Shown here in pieces: positions 36,960-45,808 of a stretch of DNA of 64,000 nucleotides. Positions within the stretch are counted from its first letter, which is position 1. Each line of letters opens with the position of its first letter. Position numbers and translations under genes: made by a program. Origin of the DNA: Roseovarius sp. THAF9. Its GTDB lineage: Bacteria > Pseudomonadota > Alphaproteobacteria > Rhodobacterales > Rhodobacteraceae. Under the pieces are notes generated by a model. It saw only the letters and a list, made by a program, of their open reading frames with translations, did no database searches and was not told the origin of the DNA. The stretch covers positions 3,254,001 through 3,318,000 of the forward strand of contig NZ_CP045404.1 of assembly GCF_009363715.1 (NCBI RefSeq), in the 5' to 3' direction.

Positions 36960-37195
36960 GGCAGCCTTGTGTCTTCGCAACGCGCAAAGCCAGCACCAAG
37001 GGGTGCACCTGTTCCACCTCCACCAGCGGCCGCACACTGCGCGCCAGCCTTGACGACCAACAAAGTGGCAGATTTTGGCGGTTATGCTTCGTTTTTGGGC
37101 GCAATCGGTACCGCAGGAACACACCCGGCCAAAAAGGGAGCGCGCGGTCGAATGCAGGAGTTGCCCGCCCGATTTACAGGCGTGACGATCAAGGC

Positions 37196-37570
37196 ATGTG
37201 CGGTTTAAGAACTTTTCTCGTAGTTTGCTGCCTCTGTATCGGCACGGCGTCATCCGCCTTGCCCTTGCCCGAAGTTTTCGCCGGCTGCACAGGCCGCTTT
37301 TCCGCAGAACTCGAACATGCCTGGCTGCTCCGAGATCCCAAGGCTGACCTTTTAGAAGCCCGGCGCGCACGATTCGAGCAAATGCTCGCGGCCATATCCT
37401 TGGCCGATCGGCGCAGCCACCTGTTGGCACATCGCATCAGCGCCAAGATCGTCCACGCGCAAATTCTCAGCACCGCCCAATTCTCGCGCGATCCGCATCG
37501 GGCACGCTGGGCGCGGCGGCGGGCAGATGCGGAGATCCGCTACTGCCAGAGTTTTCTTCTTGAGAGTTGA
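37196..37570 (+). CDS. Hypothetical small secreted protein
   Basis: 124 residues, starting MCGLRTFLVVCCLCIGTASS, with a Sec-type signal peptide. The mature part is helical and charged, with an Arg-rich C-terminus (RDPHRARWARRRADAEIRY). I recognise no family; two cysteines of the mature part could pair. It stands alone between the divergent ureD promoter and urtA. No strong ribosome site is visible, so coding status is probable, not certain. Confidence 0.55.
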   Translation: MCGLRTFLVVCCLCIGTASSALPLPEVFAGCTGRFSAELEHAWLLRDPKADLLEARRARFEQMLAAISLADRRSHLLAHRISAKIVHAQILSTAQFSRDPHRARWARRRADAEIRYCQSFLLES

Positions 37571-37864
37571 GGTCAGCTGGACACCGCGCCGTCGAAAAAA
37601 TAGGCGCTCGCGCCAAAAACCGCTGAATAAATAGACCACTCCGGCAGTAACGGCGTCTCGGGCCGCCTGAATCGTCGCCGCAGCGCAGAATCTTGTGAAA
37701 CCAATATGTCCGACGGGCGCTTGCCGCCCGCTCGAACGTGCGATGGTGCCGGTCTTGCAATCCAGAAACACCACCGCACTCCGCAATCAAGTTGCGTGGG
37801 GGAGATATGGGACATTCGGTTTCGGCTCACAAGAACCCTGCGCGTTACGCAAGGGAATTTTGAC
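37571..37864. other. 294-bp leader/intergenic region upstream of urtA
   Basis: No coding sequence is supported. It should hold the nitrogen-regulated promoter of the urt operon, but I find no clear NtrC site (TGCACC-type repeats) or -24/-12 element; only the AAGGGA ribosome site just before urtA is evident. Confidence 0.45.
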
Positions 37865-39139
37865 ATGACTAGCAAACTTTTGAGCACTGCGGCCGTCCTG
37901 ACGACGCTGTCTGCTCCGGCCTTCGCACAGGACTGCCCGATCAAGGTGGGTGTGCTGCACTCGCTGTCCGGCACGATGGCAATCTCGGAAACGACGCTCA
38001 AGGACACTATGGAAATGCTGATCGAACAGCAGAACGAGAAAGGCGGCGTTCTGGGCTGCGACCTCGAAGCAGTGGTCGTCGATCCAGCCTCTGACTGGCC
38101 GCTATTTGCCGAAAAGGCACGCGAACTGCTTACCGTGCACGAGGTCGACGTGATCTTCGGCAACTGGACCAGCGTCAGCCGCAAATCGGTGCTGCCGGTC
38201 ATCGAGGAATTGAACGGCCTTTTGTTCTATCCCGTGCAATATGAGGGCGAGGAAAGCTCCAAGAACGTGTTCTACACCGGCGCGGCACCGAACCAGCAGG
38301 CGATCCCGGCAACGGATTACTTCCTCGAAGAACTCGGCGTCGAAAGCTTTGCGCTGCTGGGCACCGATTATGTCTATCCGCGCACGACGAACAATATCCT
38401 GGAATCCTATCTGAAATCGAAGGGCATCGCTGACGAAGACATTTTCGTCAACTACACGCCCTTCGGCCATTCCGACTGGTCCAAGATCGTGTCGGACGTG
38501 GTAGCGCTGGGTGCGGGCGGCAAGCAGGTCGGCGTGATATCGACCATCAACGGCGACGCCAACGTGGGTTTCTACAAGGAATTGGCAGCACAAGGCGTGT
38601 CGGCCGATGACATCCCCGTCGTCGCCTTCTCTGTGGGCGAAGAAGAGCTTTCGGGTCTTGACACCTCGAACCTCGTCGGGCATCTGGCGGCGTGGAACTA
38701 TTTCCAATCCGCTGACACCGACGCCAACGCCGAATGGATCGAGGCGTGGAAGGCCCGCATGGGCGAGGAACGTGTGACCAACGATCCGATGGAGGCGCAT
38801 TACATCGGCTTCAACATGTGGGTGAACGCCGCCGAAGAGGCCGGCACCACCAAGGTCGACGCGGTGCGCGAGGCGATGTACGGGCAGGAATTCCCGAACC
38901 TGACTGGCGGCACCGCGGTCATGCTGCCGAACCACCACCTGGCCAAGCCGGTTCTCATCGGCGAAATCCAGGAAGACGGCCAGTTCGACATCATCAGCCA
39001 GACCGAGGAAGTGCCGGGGGACGCCTGGACGGACTACCTTCCGGAATCGGCCGTGCTGAAGTCCGACTGGCAGGAGCTCGAGTGCGGTATGTACAACACC
39101 GAGACCGAGACCTGCGTGCAGATCAAGTCGAACTACTGA
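37865..39139 (+). CDS. urtA: Urea ABC transporter, periplasmic binding protein
   Basis: 424 residues from ATG 37865 (MTSKLLSTAAVLTTLSAPA), with signal peptide cut after AFA and mature start QDCPIKVGVLHSLSG. UrtA hallmarks include MEMLIEQQNEKGGVLG, FGNWTSVSRKSVLPV and GLLFYPVQYEGEESS, which separate it from branched-chain amino acid binding proteins. First gene of urtABCDE. A strong hairpin follows the stop, probably giving more UrtA than membrane components. Confidence 0.95.
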   Translation: MTSKLLSTAAVLTTLSAPAFAQDCPIKVGVLHSLSGTMAISETTLKDTMEMLIEQQNEKGGVLGCDLEAVVVDPASDWPLFAEKARELLTVHEVDVIFGNWTSVSRKSVLPVIEELNGLLFYPVQYEGEESSKNVFYTGAAPNQQAIPATDYFLEELGVESFALLGTDYVYPRTTNNILESYLKSKGIADEDIFVNYTPFGHSDWSKIVSDVVALGAGGKQVGVISTINGDANVGFYKELAAQGVSADDIPVVAFSVGEEELSGLDTSNLVGHLAAWNYFQSADTDANAEWIEAWKARMGEERVTNDPMEAHYIGFNMWVNAAEEAGTTKVDAVREAMYGQEFPNLTGGTAVMLPNHHLAKPVLIGEIQEDGQFDIISQTEEVPGDAWTDYLPESAVLKSDWQELECGMYNTETETCVQIKSNY

Positions 39140-39152
39140 TCCACTGAGATCC

Positions 39153-39178
39153 GAAGGGCGGCCCCTGCGCCGCCCTTC
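39153..39178 (+). terminator. Strong stem-loop between urtA and urtB (attenuator or mRNA stabiliser)
   Basis: GAAGGGCGGC pairs perfectly with GCCGCCCTTC around a 6-nt loop, followed by a pyrimidine tract that includes CTTCTTTTTCC. Position, 13 nt after the binding-protein stop, fits partial termination or 3' protection. Confidence 0.7.
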
Positions 39179-39211
39179 ACCCCCTTCTTTTTCCCTTTGG
39201 GAGGTTCGTGC

Positions 39212-41167
39212 ATGGCACGCCTGTTGCTGATCCTCACGCTCGTTTTCACATACTTGCCCGCCGCGGCACAGCAAGCGGATGCGCCGATCCAGCAACTGAT
39301 GCAGGAGCATGCGGACCAACTGGCCAAGCCATCGCGCACCAAGGTCGCCCCCACCATCGACGCCATCGCCGGAAGCGGCCTGCCTGAGGCACAGACCGTC
39401 CTGCGCAAGTGGCAGGACAAGGAGCTGTGGCGGAATGCTGAGACCGGCCTTTTCATCTGGGCCGAAGAGATCGACCGTGACACGATCCGCGGCTTTGACT
39501 TTGCCGGGGACACGCCACTGGGCGAGTTGCCCGACGACGACTACGACCAGTCCAAGCCCAATTCAGGCGTGCGCAAGATGATCGGCGCCGCGCTGGTGAA
39601 ATTCCAGCTGACCGCCGAAGACCTCGCCACCCGCCGCACCGCCATCGACAATGTCGAGCGGGACGCCGAAGCCTCGCACTTGCCCCCCCTGCGCGCGGCG
39701 ATCGAGGCCGAGACCGATCCGACCCTCAAAGCCCGCGCCGAACGCCTCGAACGCTTGCTGACCATCCGTTTCGGCGAAACCGAAGAAGAACGCATCGCCG
39801 CTATCGAAGGTTTTCAGGGCGATCTGGGCGTCGATCTGCGCGGCACGCTGAACCCGCTGGTGACGACCCGGCTGGAAGCAGCGGAAACCGCGCCCGCGAG
39901 TCCCGAAATCGCCCGCGTTCTGAAACCCGGCTCCGAGGTTCTGTCCCGCGAGGACGCCTATGACCTGCTGGTCTCGGAAGGCTTCGCCAAGCCACGCATC
40001 AGCCGTGCCGACAAGGCCGCAGCGCTCGTGGCCAATCTTGAAAACGACACGGTTGCCGGGGTTCAGGTTGCCACGCTCGACACCGAAGACGCCCGCGACA
40101 TGGCCTATGCAAAGCTCGCGGAACAGGGCACGGTCGACCCAGTCGCCACCGAGGCCGAGATAGACGAGACGCTTGGCCAGTATTCTTTTTACGAGGTCTT
40201 CACCGGCGCTCCACCCGCCGTCGCGCTGGCCGCGATGGTTGCCCTCAACGGCATTGAAACGCGCGTTGCCGTCAACCAGGCCGCCGACCTTGCGCTCGAC
40301 GCCATTTCGCTCGGGTCGATCTATTTCCTCGCCGCCATCGGACTTGCCATCACCTTTGGCGTGATGGGCGTGATCAACATGGCCCATGGCGAGTTCATCA
40401 TGATGGGCGCCTATACCGGCTTTGTCGTGCAACAGATCATCCCGGACCAGACGCTGTCGGTGATCCTCGCCATCCCGCTGGCCTTTGCCGTGACCTTCGC
40501 GGCGGGCGTGGCGATGGAACGGCTGGTCATCCGCTGGCTCTATCACCGCCCGCTGGAAACGCTGCTGGCCACCTTCGGCATCTCAATCGCGCTGCAACAG
40601 ATCGCCAAGAACATCTTTGGCACGCAGGCCCGCCCGCTGACGGCGCCCGGATGGCTTGACGGTTCACTGGTGTTCAACGACATCGTCTCGATCAGTTATA
40701 TCCGCATCGCGATCTTCGTTTTGGCACTCTTGTTCCTCGCCCTGTTCCTCCTGGTGATGAATCGCACCCGGCTGGGGCTGGAAGTGCGCGCGGTCACGCA
40801 AAACCCCCGCATGGCGGCCTCGATGGGGATCAACCCCGACCGGATCAACATGCTGACTTTCGGCTTCGGGTCGGGCATCGCGGGCATCGCGGGCGTGGCC
40901 ATCGGGCTTTACGCCAAGGTCACGTCCGAGATGGGTGCCGACTATATCGTGCAAAGCTTTATGACCGTGGTCGTGGGCGGCGTCGGCAACATCTGGGGCA
41001 CGCTGCTCGGCGCTACACTCGTGGGCTCGCTCCAGAAAGGCATCGAATGGCTGAACCCGTCGAACACGCTGGCGGCGCAAACCTACATGATCCTCTTCAT
41101 CATCCTCTTCATCCAATTCCGGCCGCGCGGCATCATCGCGCTCAAGGGCCGGGCGGCGGAGGCATAG
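39212..41167 (+). CDS. urtB: Urea ABC transporter permease UrtB with long N-terminal extension
   Basis: 651 residues from ATG 39212 (MARLLLILTLVFTYLPAAA), GGGAGG upstream. A signal peptide is followed by about 330 residues of soluble, helical, periplasmic sequence, and only then the LivH-type permease domain (about 365-645, starting DAISLGSIYFLAAIGLAITF, with GVMGVINMAHGEF). The N-terminal extension is known in many proteobacterial UrtB proteins but is long here (more than half the protein); it may interact with UrtA. Forms a heterodimer with UrtC. Confidence 0.92.
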   Translation: MARLLLILTLVFTYLPAAAQQADAPIQQLMQEHADQLAKPSRTKVAPTIDAIAGSGLPEAQTVLRKWQDKELWRNAETGLFIWAEEIDRDTIRGFDFAGDTPLGELPDDDYDQSKPNSGVRKMIGAALVKFQLTAEDLATRRTAIDNVERDAEASHLPPLRAAIEAETDPTLKARAERLERLLTIRFGETEEERIAAIEGFQGDLGVDLRGTLNPLVTTRLEAAETAPASPEIARVLKPGSEVLSREDAYDLLVSEGFAKPRISRADKAAALVANLENDTVAGVQVATLDTEDARDMAYAKLAEQGTVDPVATEAEIDETLGQYSFYEVFTGAPPAVALAAMVALNGIETRVAVNQAADLALDAISLGSIYFLAAIGLAITFGVMGVINMAHGEFIMMGAYTGFVVQQIIPDQTLSVILAIPLAFAVTFAAGVAMERLVIRWLYHRPLETLLATFGISIALQQIAKNIFGTQARPLTAPGWLDGSLVFNDIVSISYIRIAIFVLALLFLALFLLVMNRTRLGLEVRAVTQNPRMAASMGINPDRINMLTFGFGSGIAGIAGVAIGLYAKVTSEMGADYIVQSFMTVVVGGVGNIWGTLLGATLVGSLQKGIEWLNPSNTLAAQTYMILFIILFIQFRPRGIIALKGRAAEA

Positions 41168-41237
41168 ATGCGTCTTGACAGAGGAATGCCGGATCGGAAC
41201 GCTAGGGTCATATTCAGCATGGATGGAGATTTGCATT

Positions 41238-41642
41238 ATGCGCATTTTGACTGCTCTTCCTTTTCTTTTTGCCAGCCCAGCGCTTGCGGACGTTTTCCTG
41301 TTCGAGACGCCGTCCGGAAACATCGAATGTTCCGTCGGCATAGGGCAAACCTCCTCCGACATAATTTGCGAAATCATAGAGAAAACCGGACCGGATGCGC
41401 AGCCAAGACCGTCGAATTGCAGCGCGACCTGGGGGCACAAGTTCTCGATGCTAGAGACCGGGACGGTCCAGATGGAATGTGCCAACACACCGAGGAATTC
41501 CGACATTGCCGAAAAGGCTCCCTACGGCGTAAGTGCGACCTGGGGCGAGATCACATGCTGGTCGGAACGCACGGGATTCGAGTGCCGGAACGCCTCCGGT
41601 CACGGGTTCTTTCTGTCTCGACGCGTGCAACGCGTCTACTGA
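41238..41642 (+). CDS. Small secreted protein, DUF6636-like, inserted in the urt operon
   Basis: 134 residues from ATG 41238 (MRILTALPFLFASPALADVF) with a signal peptide. The mature protein starts FLFETPSGNIECSVG and has six or seven cysteines, several followed by W or E, like the DUF6636 type of exported, probably disulfide-bonded domain. It interrupts urtB and urtC, which normally adjoin. Function unknown; a specific insertion rather than a core urea-uptake part. Confidence 0.68.
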   Translation: MRILTALPFLFASPALADVFLFETPSGNIECSVGIGQTSSDIICEIIEKTGPDAQPRPSNCSATWGHKFSMLETGTVQMECANTPRNSDIAEKAPYGVSATWGEITCWSERTGFECRNASGHGFFLSRRVQRVY

Positions 41643-41750
41643 CCCGCATCGGCCTCGGCCCCGGCCATAGACCGAGGCCGACACCTCTGCGCCAATTGTC
41701 CACCATAAGGCTCGATATCCAGACACTTCGAGCACACGGAGGGCATGGCA

Positions 41751-43007
41751 ATGTCTGATGTCGCGCTATCGACCCGTCGCCAACCGCTGGTCCTGCGCTT
41801 TCCGGCGATCCTGATCTTCATGGCGTGCCTCGCGCTCTTCACGGTCGGCGTAACCATCCTGTCCGAAGGGTTCGGCATCGGCGCGATCTCAACCAGCTTC
41901 GTCAAGACACTGGGCAAGACGCTTTGCCTGTGTCTCGTGGCGCTGGCGATGGACCTCGTCTGGGGCTATTGCGGGATCCTGTCGCTGGGGCACATGGCCT
42001 TTTTCGGGCTGGGCGGCTACGCCATCGGAATGTGGCTGATGTACGAACGCACCCGCCTCATCGTGGTCGAAAGCATGTCCGCCGAAGTGCTGCCACCCAC
42101 CCCCGAACAGATATCCGACGGCATCGCCAGCCAGATCTTCGGCGTCGTCGGCGCGTCCGAGTTTCCGTCGATCTGGGCGGTCGCCCACTCGCTGCCCCTG
42201 CAACTGGCCGCCGTGGTGTTGGTACCCGGCCTACTGGCGCTGGTCTTCGGCTGGTTCGCCTTCCGCAGCCGGGTAACGGGCGTGTACCTGTCGATCCTGA
42301 CCCAGGCGATGACCCTCGCGCTCGCCCTCTACCTCTTTCAGAACGACAGTGGCTTGCGCGGCAACAACGGCCTCTCGGGCCTACAAAACCTGCCCGGCCT
42401 CGGCAATGTTCCGCAATCGGTCGTCTCAGTGTGGTTCCTCTGGGCCTCGGCGCTCGCGCTCGGGCTGGGCTACTGGCTGGCCACCTGGGTCGTCTCGGGC
42501 AAGTTCGGCTCGGTCCTGCGCGGCATCCGCGATGACGAGGCGCGCGTGCGCTTCCTCGGCTACCCGGTCGAGGCGTACAAGCTTTTCGTCTTCACACTAT
42601 CGGCCGTCATCGCGGGCATCGCCGGCGCGCTTTATTATCCGCAGGCCGGCATCATAAATCCCGCGGAACTGGCGCCCATCGCCTCGATCTATCTCGCCGT
42701 CTGGGTCGCCATCGGCGGGCGAGGGCGGCTTTACGGCGCGGTCATCGGCGCCGCTTTCGTGTCGCTTTTGTCCACGTGGTTCACCGGCGGGCAGGCCCCC
42801 GATATCGTGCTGGGCAGTTGGCGCATCCAGTGGGTCGACTGGTGGACGGTGCTGCTGGGCTTGTCATTCGTCGCGGTCACGCTGTTCGCCCCGAAAGGCA
42901 TCGGCGGGCTCTTCGACCTGCTGGCGGATCGCCTGACCCCCGATCGCCACGGCGCCGACCTCGGCCCCGACCAGGGCGCCCTGCGCGAACAGGAGGCCGA
43001 CAAATGA
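41751..43007 (+). CDS. urtC: Urea ABC transporter permease UrtC
   Basis: 418-residue LivM-type permease. I prefer ATG 41751 (MSDVALSTRRQPL) because GGAGG then lies 7 nt away; ATG 41745 would be only 1 nt from it. About ten transmembrane segments, with the family stretch DLVWGYCGILSLGHMAFFGLGG and the long QNDSGLRGNNGLSGLQ loop. The stop overlaps the urtD start (ATGA). Confidence 0.94.
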   Translation: MSDVALSTRRQPLVLRFPAILIFMACLALFTVGVTILSEGFGIGAISTSFVKTLGKTLCLCLVALAMDLVWGYCGILSLGHMAFFGLGGYAIGMWLMYERTRLIVVESMSAEVLPPTPEQISDGIASQIFGVVGASEFPSIWAVAHSLPLQLAAVVLVPGLLALVFGWFAFRSRVTGVYLSILTQAMTLALALYLFQNDSGLRGNNGLSGLQNLPGLGNVPQSVVSVWFLWASALALGLGYWLATWVVSGKFGSVLRGIRDDEARVRFLGYPVEAYKLFVFTLSAVIAGIAGALYYPQAGIINPAELAPIASIYLAVWVAIGGRGRLYGAVIGAAFVSLLSTWFTGGQAPDIVLGSWRIQWVDWWTVLLGLSFVAVTLFAPKGIGGLFDLLADRLTPDRHGADLGPDQGALREQEADK

Positions 43008-43744
43008 GCCAGCTTCTGGAAGTTTCCGGCGTCTCGGTCAGCTTCGACGGCTTCAAGGCGCTAAACAATCTGTCGTTCTCGATCGGAAACAAGGAGTTAC
43101 GCGCCGTTATCGGCCCCAATGGCGCGGGCAAGACCACTTTCATGGACGTGGTCACCGGCAAAACCAAGCCCGACGAGGGCCGTGTCCTCTGGGGCGAGCC
43201 GCCCGTGTCGCTGCTTGGCAAATCCGAAAGCACCATCGCCATGGCGGGCGTGGGCCGCAAGTTCCAACGCCCCACCGTGTTCGAGGATCAGACGGTTGAG
43301 GCCAACCTGATGATGGCGCTGCGCAAGCCACGCTCGCCTTTCGCCGTTTTGTTCTTCAAGCCCAGCACCGATGATCGTGAGCGCGTCGCCGACCTTGCCG
43401 AAACCATCGGTCTGGCGCAAGCGCTTGGGCGCAAATCGGGCGAGCTGTCGCACGGACAGAAACAGTGGCTGGAAATCGGCATGCTGCTGGCGCAAGACCC
43501 GCAGCTTCTGCTGGTGGACGAACCGGCCGCGGGCATGACCACCGCCGAGCGGGAAAAGACAACCGACCTGCTGCGCGAGGCCGCCAAGACCCGTGCCGTC
43601 GTGGTCGTCGAACATGACATGGAATTCGTCCGCCGCCTTGGCTGCAAGGTCACTGTCCTGCACGAAGGCTCGGTGCTGGCCGAAGGCTCCATCGACCATG
43701 TGACCAAGAATGAAAACGTGATCGAGGTGTATCTTGGCCGATGA
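43004..43744 (+). CDS. urtD: Urea ABC transporter ATP-binding protein UrtD
   Basis: 246-residue LivG-type ATPase: Walker A GPNGAGKTT, Q-loop region GRKFQRPTVFEDQ, signature LSHGQKQ and Walker B LLLVDEPAAGM. Coupled to urtC by ATGA and to urtE by an 11-nt overlap. Confidence 0.95.
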   Translation: MSQLLEVSGVSVSFDGFKALNNLSFSIGNKELRAVIGPNGAGKTTFMDVVTGKTKPDEGRVLWGEPPVSLLGKSESTIAMAGVGRKFQRPTVFEDQTVEANLMMALRKPRSPFAVLFFKPSTDDRERVADLAETIGLAQALGRKSGELSHGQKQWLEIGMLLAQDPQLLLVDEPAAGMTTAEREKTTDLLREAAKTRAVVVVEHDMEFVRRLGCKVTVLHEGSVLAEGSIDHVTKNENVIEVYLGR

Positions 43745-44441
43745 TATCCTGAGCGTCGAGGGCCTGACCCTCCACTATGGCGGCAGCCAGATCCTGAACG
43801 GCATCGATATGGGCGCGCGGCAGGGCGAGGTCACCTGCATCATGGGCACAAACGGCGTCGGCAAGACCTCCCTGCTCAAGGCGCTGTCCGGCACCCATCC
43901 CCGCTCCGGCGGGACCTACACGCTGGCGGGGGAAAGCATCGGCAAACTGGGCGCTTATGACATGGCACGCCGCGGTATCGGCTATGTCCCCCAAGGGCGG
44001 GACATCTTCCCGTTTCTGACGGTCGAGGAAAACCTCGAGACAGGATTTGCCTGCCTGCCGCGCAGTGAACGCCACTTGCGCGACGATATCTTCGACCTCT
44101 TTCCAATCCTCAAGGAATTCATACCAAGGCGCGGCGGCGACCTGTCGGGCGGTCAGCAGCAACAGCTTGCCATCGCCCGCGCGTTGATCACCAAACCCAA
44201 GGTCCTGCTGCTGGACGAGCCCACCGAGGGCATCCAGCCCAACGTGATCCAGCAGATCGGCGAGGCGATCCGCCTGTTACGATCCCAAGGCGACATCGCG
44301 ATTATCCTGGTCGAGCAGTACTTCAGCTTTGCCTTCGACCTGGGCGACCGATTTTACGTGATTGAACGCGGCGCGGTGAAACTCGATGGCGACAAGGACA
44401 GCCTGACCAGCGACCAATTGGCGGAAAGCACTGCGATTTGA
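43734..44441 (+). CDS. urtE: Urea ABC transporter ATP-binding protein UrtE
   Basis: 235-residue LivF-type ATPase: Walker A MGTNGVGKTS, signature LSGGQQQ, Walker B VLLLDEPTEGIQPNVI. It starts at TTG 43734 inside the urtD end (GAGG upstream); no closer ATG gives a full N-terminus (LADDILSVEGLTLHYGG). Last transporter gene of the operon. Confidence 0.94.
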   Translation: MADDILSVEGLTLHYGGSQILNGIDMGARQGEVTCIMGTNGVGKTSLLKALSGTHPRSGGTYTLAGESIGKLGAYDMARRGIGYVPQGRDIFPFLTVEENLETGFACLPRSERHLRDDIFDLFPILKEFIPRRGGDLSGGQQQQLAIARALITKPKVLLLDEPTEGIQPNVIQQIGEAIRLLRSQGDIAIILVEQYFSFAFDLGDRFYVIERGAVKLDGDKDSLTSDQLAESTAI

Positions 44442-44481
44442 CCCGCTTGGCGTACCGACGCCAATAGGTCTAGGATACGCC

Positions 44482-45165
44482 ATGCAGCAATACGATCCCG
44501 GCCGACCCGACGGCACGAACGCCAGCCTTGACATCGCCATTTCCCCGGACGGCACGCCCGAGCCCGGCCGCACCTACTCGGTTGAGGCCCGCTGCGGCCT
44601 GGCCGTCCGCATGGCCAAGGGTCAGACCCTCACCGTCATCAATCCCAGCGGCCACCAGGTTTGCGACTTCTGGGCCTTCGCGGATCGAAACATGCACGAG
44701 CATCTCTCCATGGGCCGCCTGCATACCACGCTCGGTTCGATCTTTCCCAAGACCGGCGATCCACTGGTCAGCACCCTGCGCCGCACGCTTCTGACGATCA
44801 CCGAAGATACCTCGCCCGGCGTGCATGACACGGTCATCGCCTCCTGCGATGACGCCCGCTATCGCCAGCTCGGCTGCACCGCCTATCACGACAACTGCGC
44901 CGACAATCTTCGCATGGCGCTGATCGCCATCGGCCTTCGTGCGCCGGTGATCCCCGCGCCGTTCAATCTTTGGATGAACGTGCCATTGGCCCCGGACGGA
45001 ACGACCCGCTTCGCCCCGCCGGTCGCCGCCCCAGGCGACCGCATGTGCTTTCGCGCCGAGGCGGACGTTATTGCCGTCATGTCCGCCTGCCCGCAGGATC
45101 TGACTCCGGTCAATGGCGACGGCGTGGCTCCCGGCCCGCTCGCCTTCGTGGTGAACGACATCTGA
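44482..45165 (+). CDS. DUF1989 protein (urea-carboxylase-associated / carboxyguanidine-deiminase-like family)
   Basis: 227 residues, starting MQQYDPGRPDGTNASLDIAI, 40 nt after urtE. DUF1989 proteins have a cupin-like fold and conserved Cys/His ligands; here GHQVCDFWAF, TTLGSIFPKTGDP, then DNCADNL and PFNLWMN are typical. Members next to urea-carboxylase-type genes (CgdA/CgdB) are carboxyguanidine deiminases; others have different hydrolytic roles. Only one DUF1989 gene and no carboxylase are present, so its substrate is unclear, but a link to urea or guanidine nitrogen is likely. Confidence 0.8.
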   Translation: MQQYDPGRPDGTNASLDIAISPDGTPEPGRTYSVEARCGLAVRMAKGQTLTVINPSGHQVCDFWAFADRNMHEHLSMGRLHTTLGSIFPKTGDPLVSTLRRTLLTITEDTSPGVHDTVIASCDDARYRQLGCTAYHDNCADNLRMALIAIGLRAPVIPAPFNLWMNVPLAPDGTTRFAPPVAAPGDRMCFRAEADVIAVMSACPQDLTPVNGDGVAPGPLAFVVNDI

Positions 45166-45169
45166 GGCT

Positions 45170-45808
45170 TCAAACCGGAAAGGCGCGCTCCGGTTCATAA
45201 ATCTCAAAGCTCGACAGTGTTTGCGCATTGCACTCTTCTTGCCAGCGTGACCCCGGCACCACCGCCGATACACATGGATACGCTTCGCGATATGCGACAG
45301 TGCGCGCGTTCTCCTCGATGGCCACCGCCACCATGCCCGCCACGACCCCTTTCTGCCGCTCCACCAGCCGGATTGCACCATCCATCGTGCCACCTGTTTC
45401 GACCCATTGATCCGCCAGCAAGACCCGCGTTCCCGGCGCGAAGGCCGGCAAGCGCATCTCCATCTCCTGCGTCCGGCCCGAGTAGTTGCCGAAACTCACT
45501 TTGTCGGTGTCCACGCAGAGCTTGCCCGCCTTGCGGATGGGCAAAAACCCCACACCAGACCGCGCCGCCAGCGCCGCGCCCAGCACGAAGCCCATCGCGT
45601 CGAGTCCCGCAACCACGTCATAGTCCACGCCCTCAAGGTCCGCCATCAGGTCATCCAGCAAGTCCGTGAACGCCCGCTGATTGATGTAGATCGAGGTCGG
45701 GTCCAGCCACGCGAACGTCTCGCCTTTGGTATTGGGCGCCATGATGTTGAGATACCAGCGATCATCGCGTGGGCCTTTGTCGTGCTCCGTAATGTCGTGA
45801 TCCGTCAT
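45170..45808 (-). CDS. Phosphoribosyltransferase-family protein (adenine/orotate PRT-like)
   Basis: 212-residue type I PRTase-like protein. The PRPP loop reads VLLADQWVETGGTMDG (about 131-146), where the usual second acidic residue is Gln. VAGLDAMGFVLGAALAAR and FLPIRKAGKLC resemble adenine PRTase hood and dimer loops. It overlaps the TIM-barrel gene by 4 nt, and the pair is divergent from the LysR/ABC genes. It probably adds ribose-5-phosphate to a base or acts as a base-binding regulator. Confidence 0.8.
   Translation of the reverse strand: MTDHDITEHDKGPRDDRWYLNIMAPNTKGETFAWLDPTSIYINQRAFTDLLDDLMADLEGVDYDVVAGLDAMGFVLGAALAARSGVGFLPIRKAGKLCVDTDKVSFGNYSGRTQEMEMRLPAFAPGTRVLLADQWVETGGTMDGAIRLVERQKGVVAGMVAVAIEENARTVAYREAYPCVSAVVPGSRWQEECNAQTLSSFEIYEPERAFPV

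Noticed and set aside
37068..37090. TGGCA-like -24 element near TGGCAGATTTTGGC, considered as a sigma-54 promoter
   Set aside because: Spacing between the GG and GC is one base short and the -12 part is poor; it also points towards the small hypothetical gene, not the urea genes.
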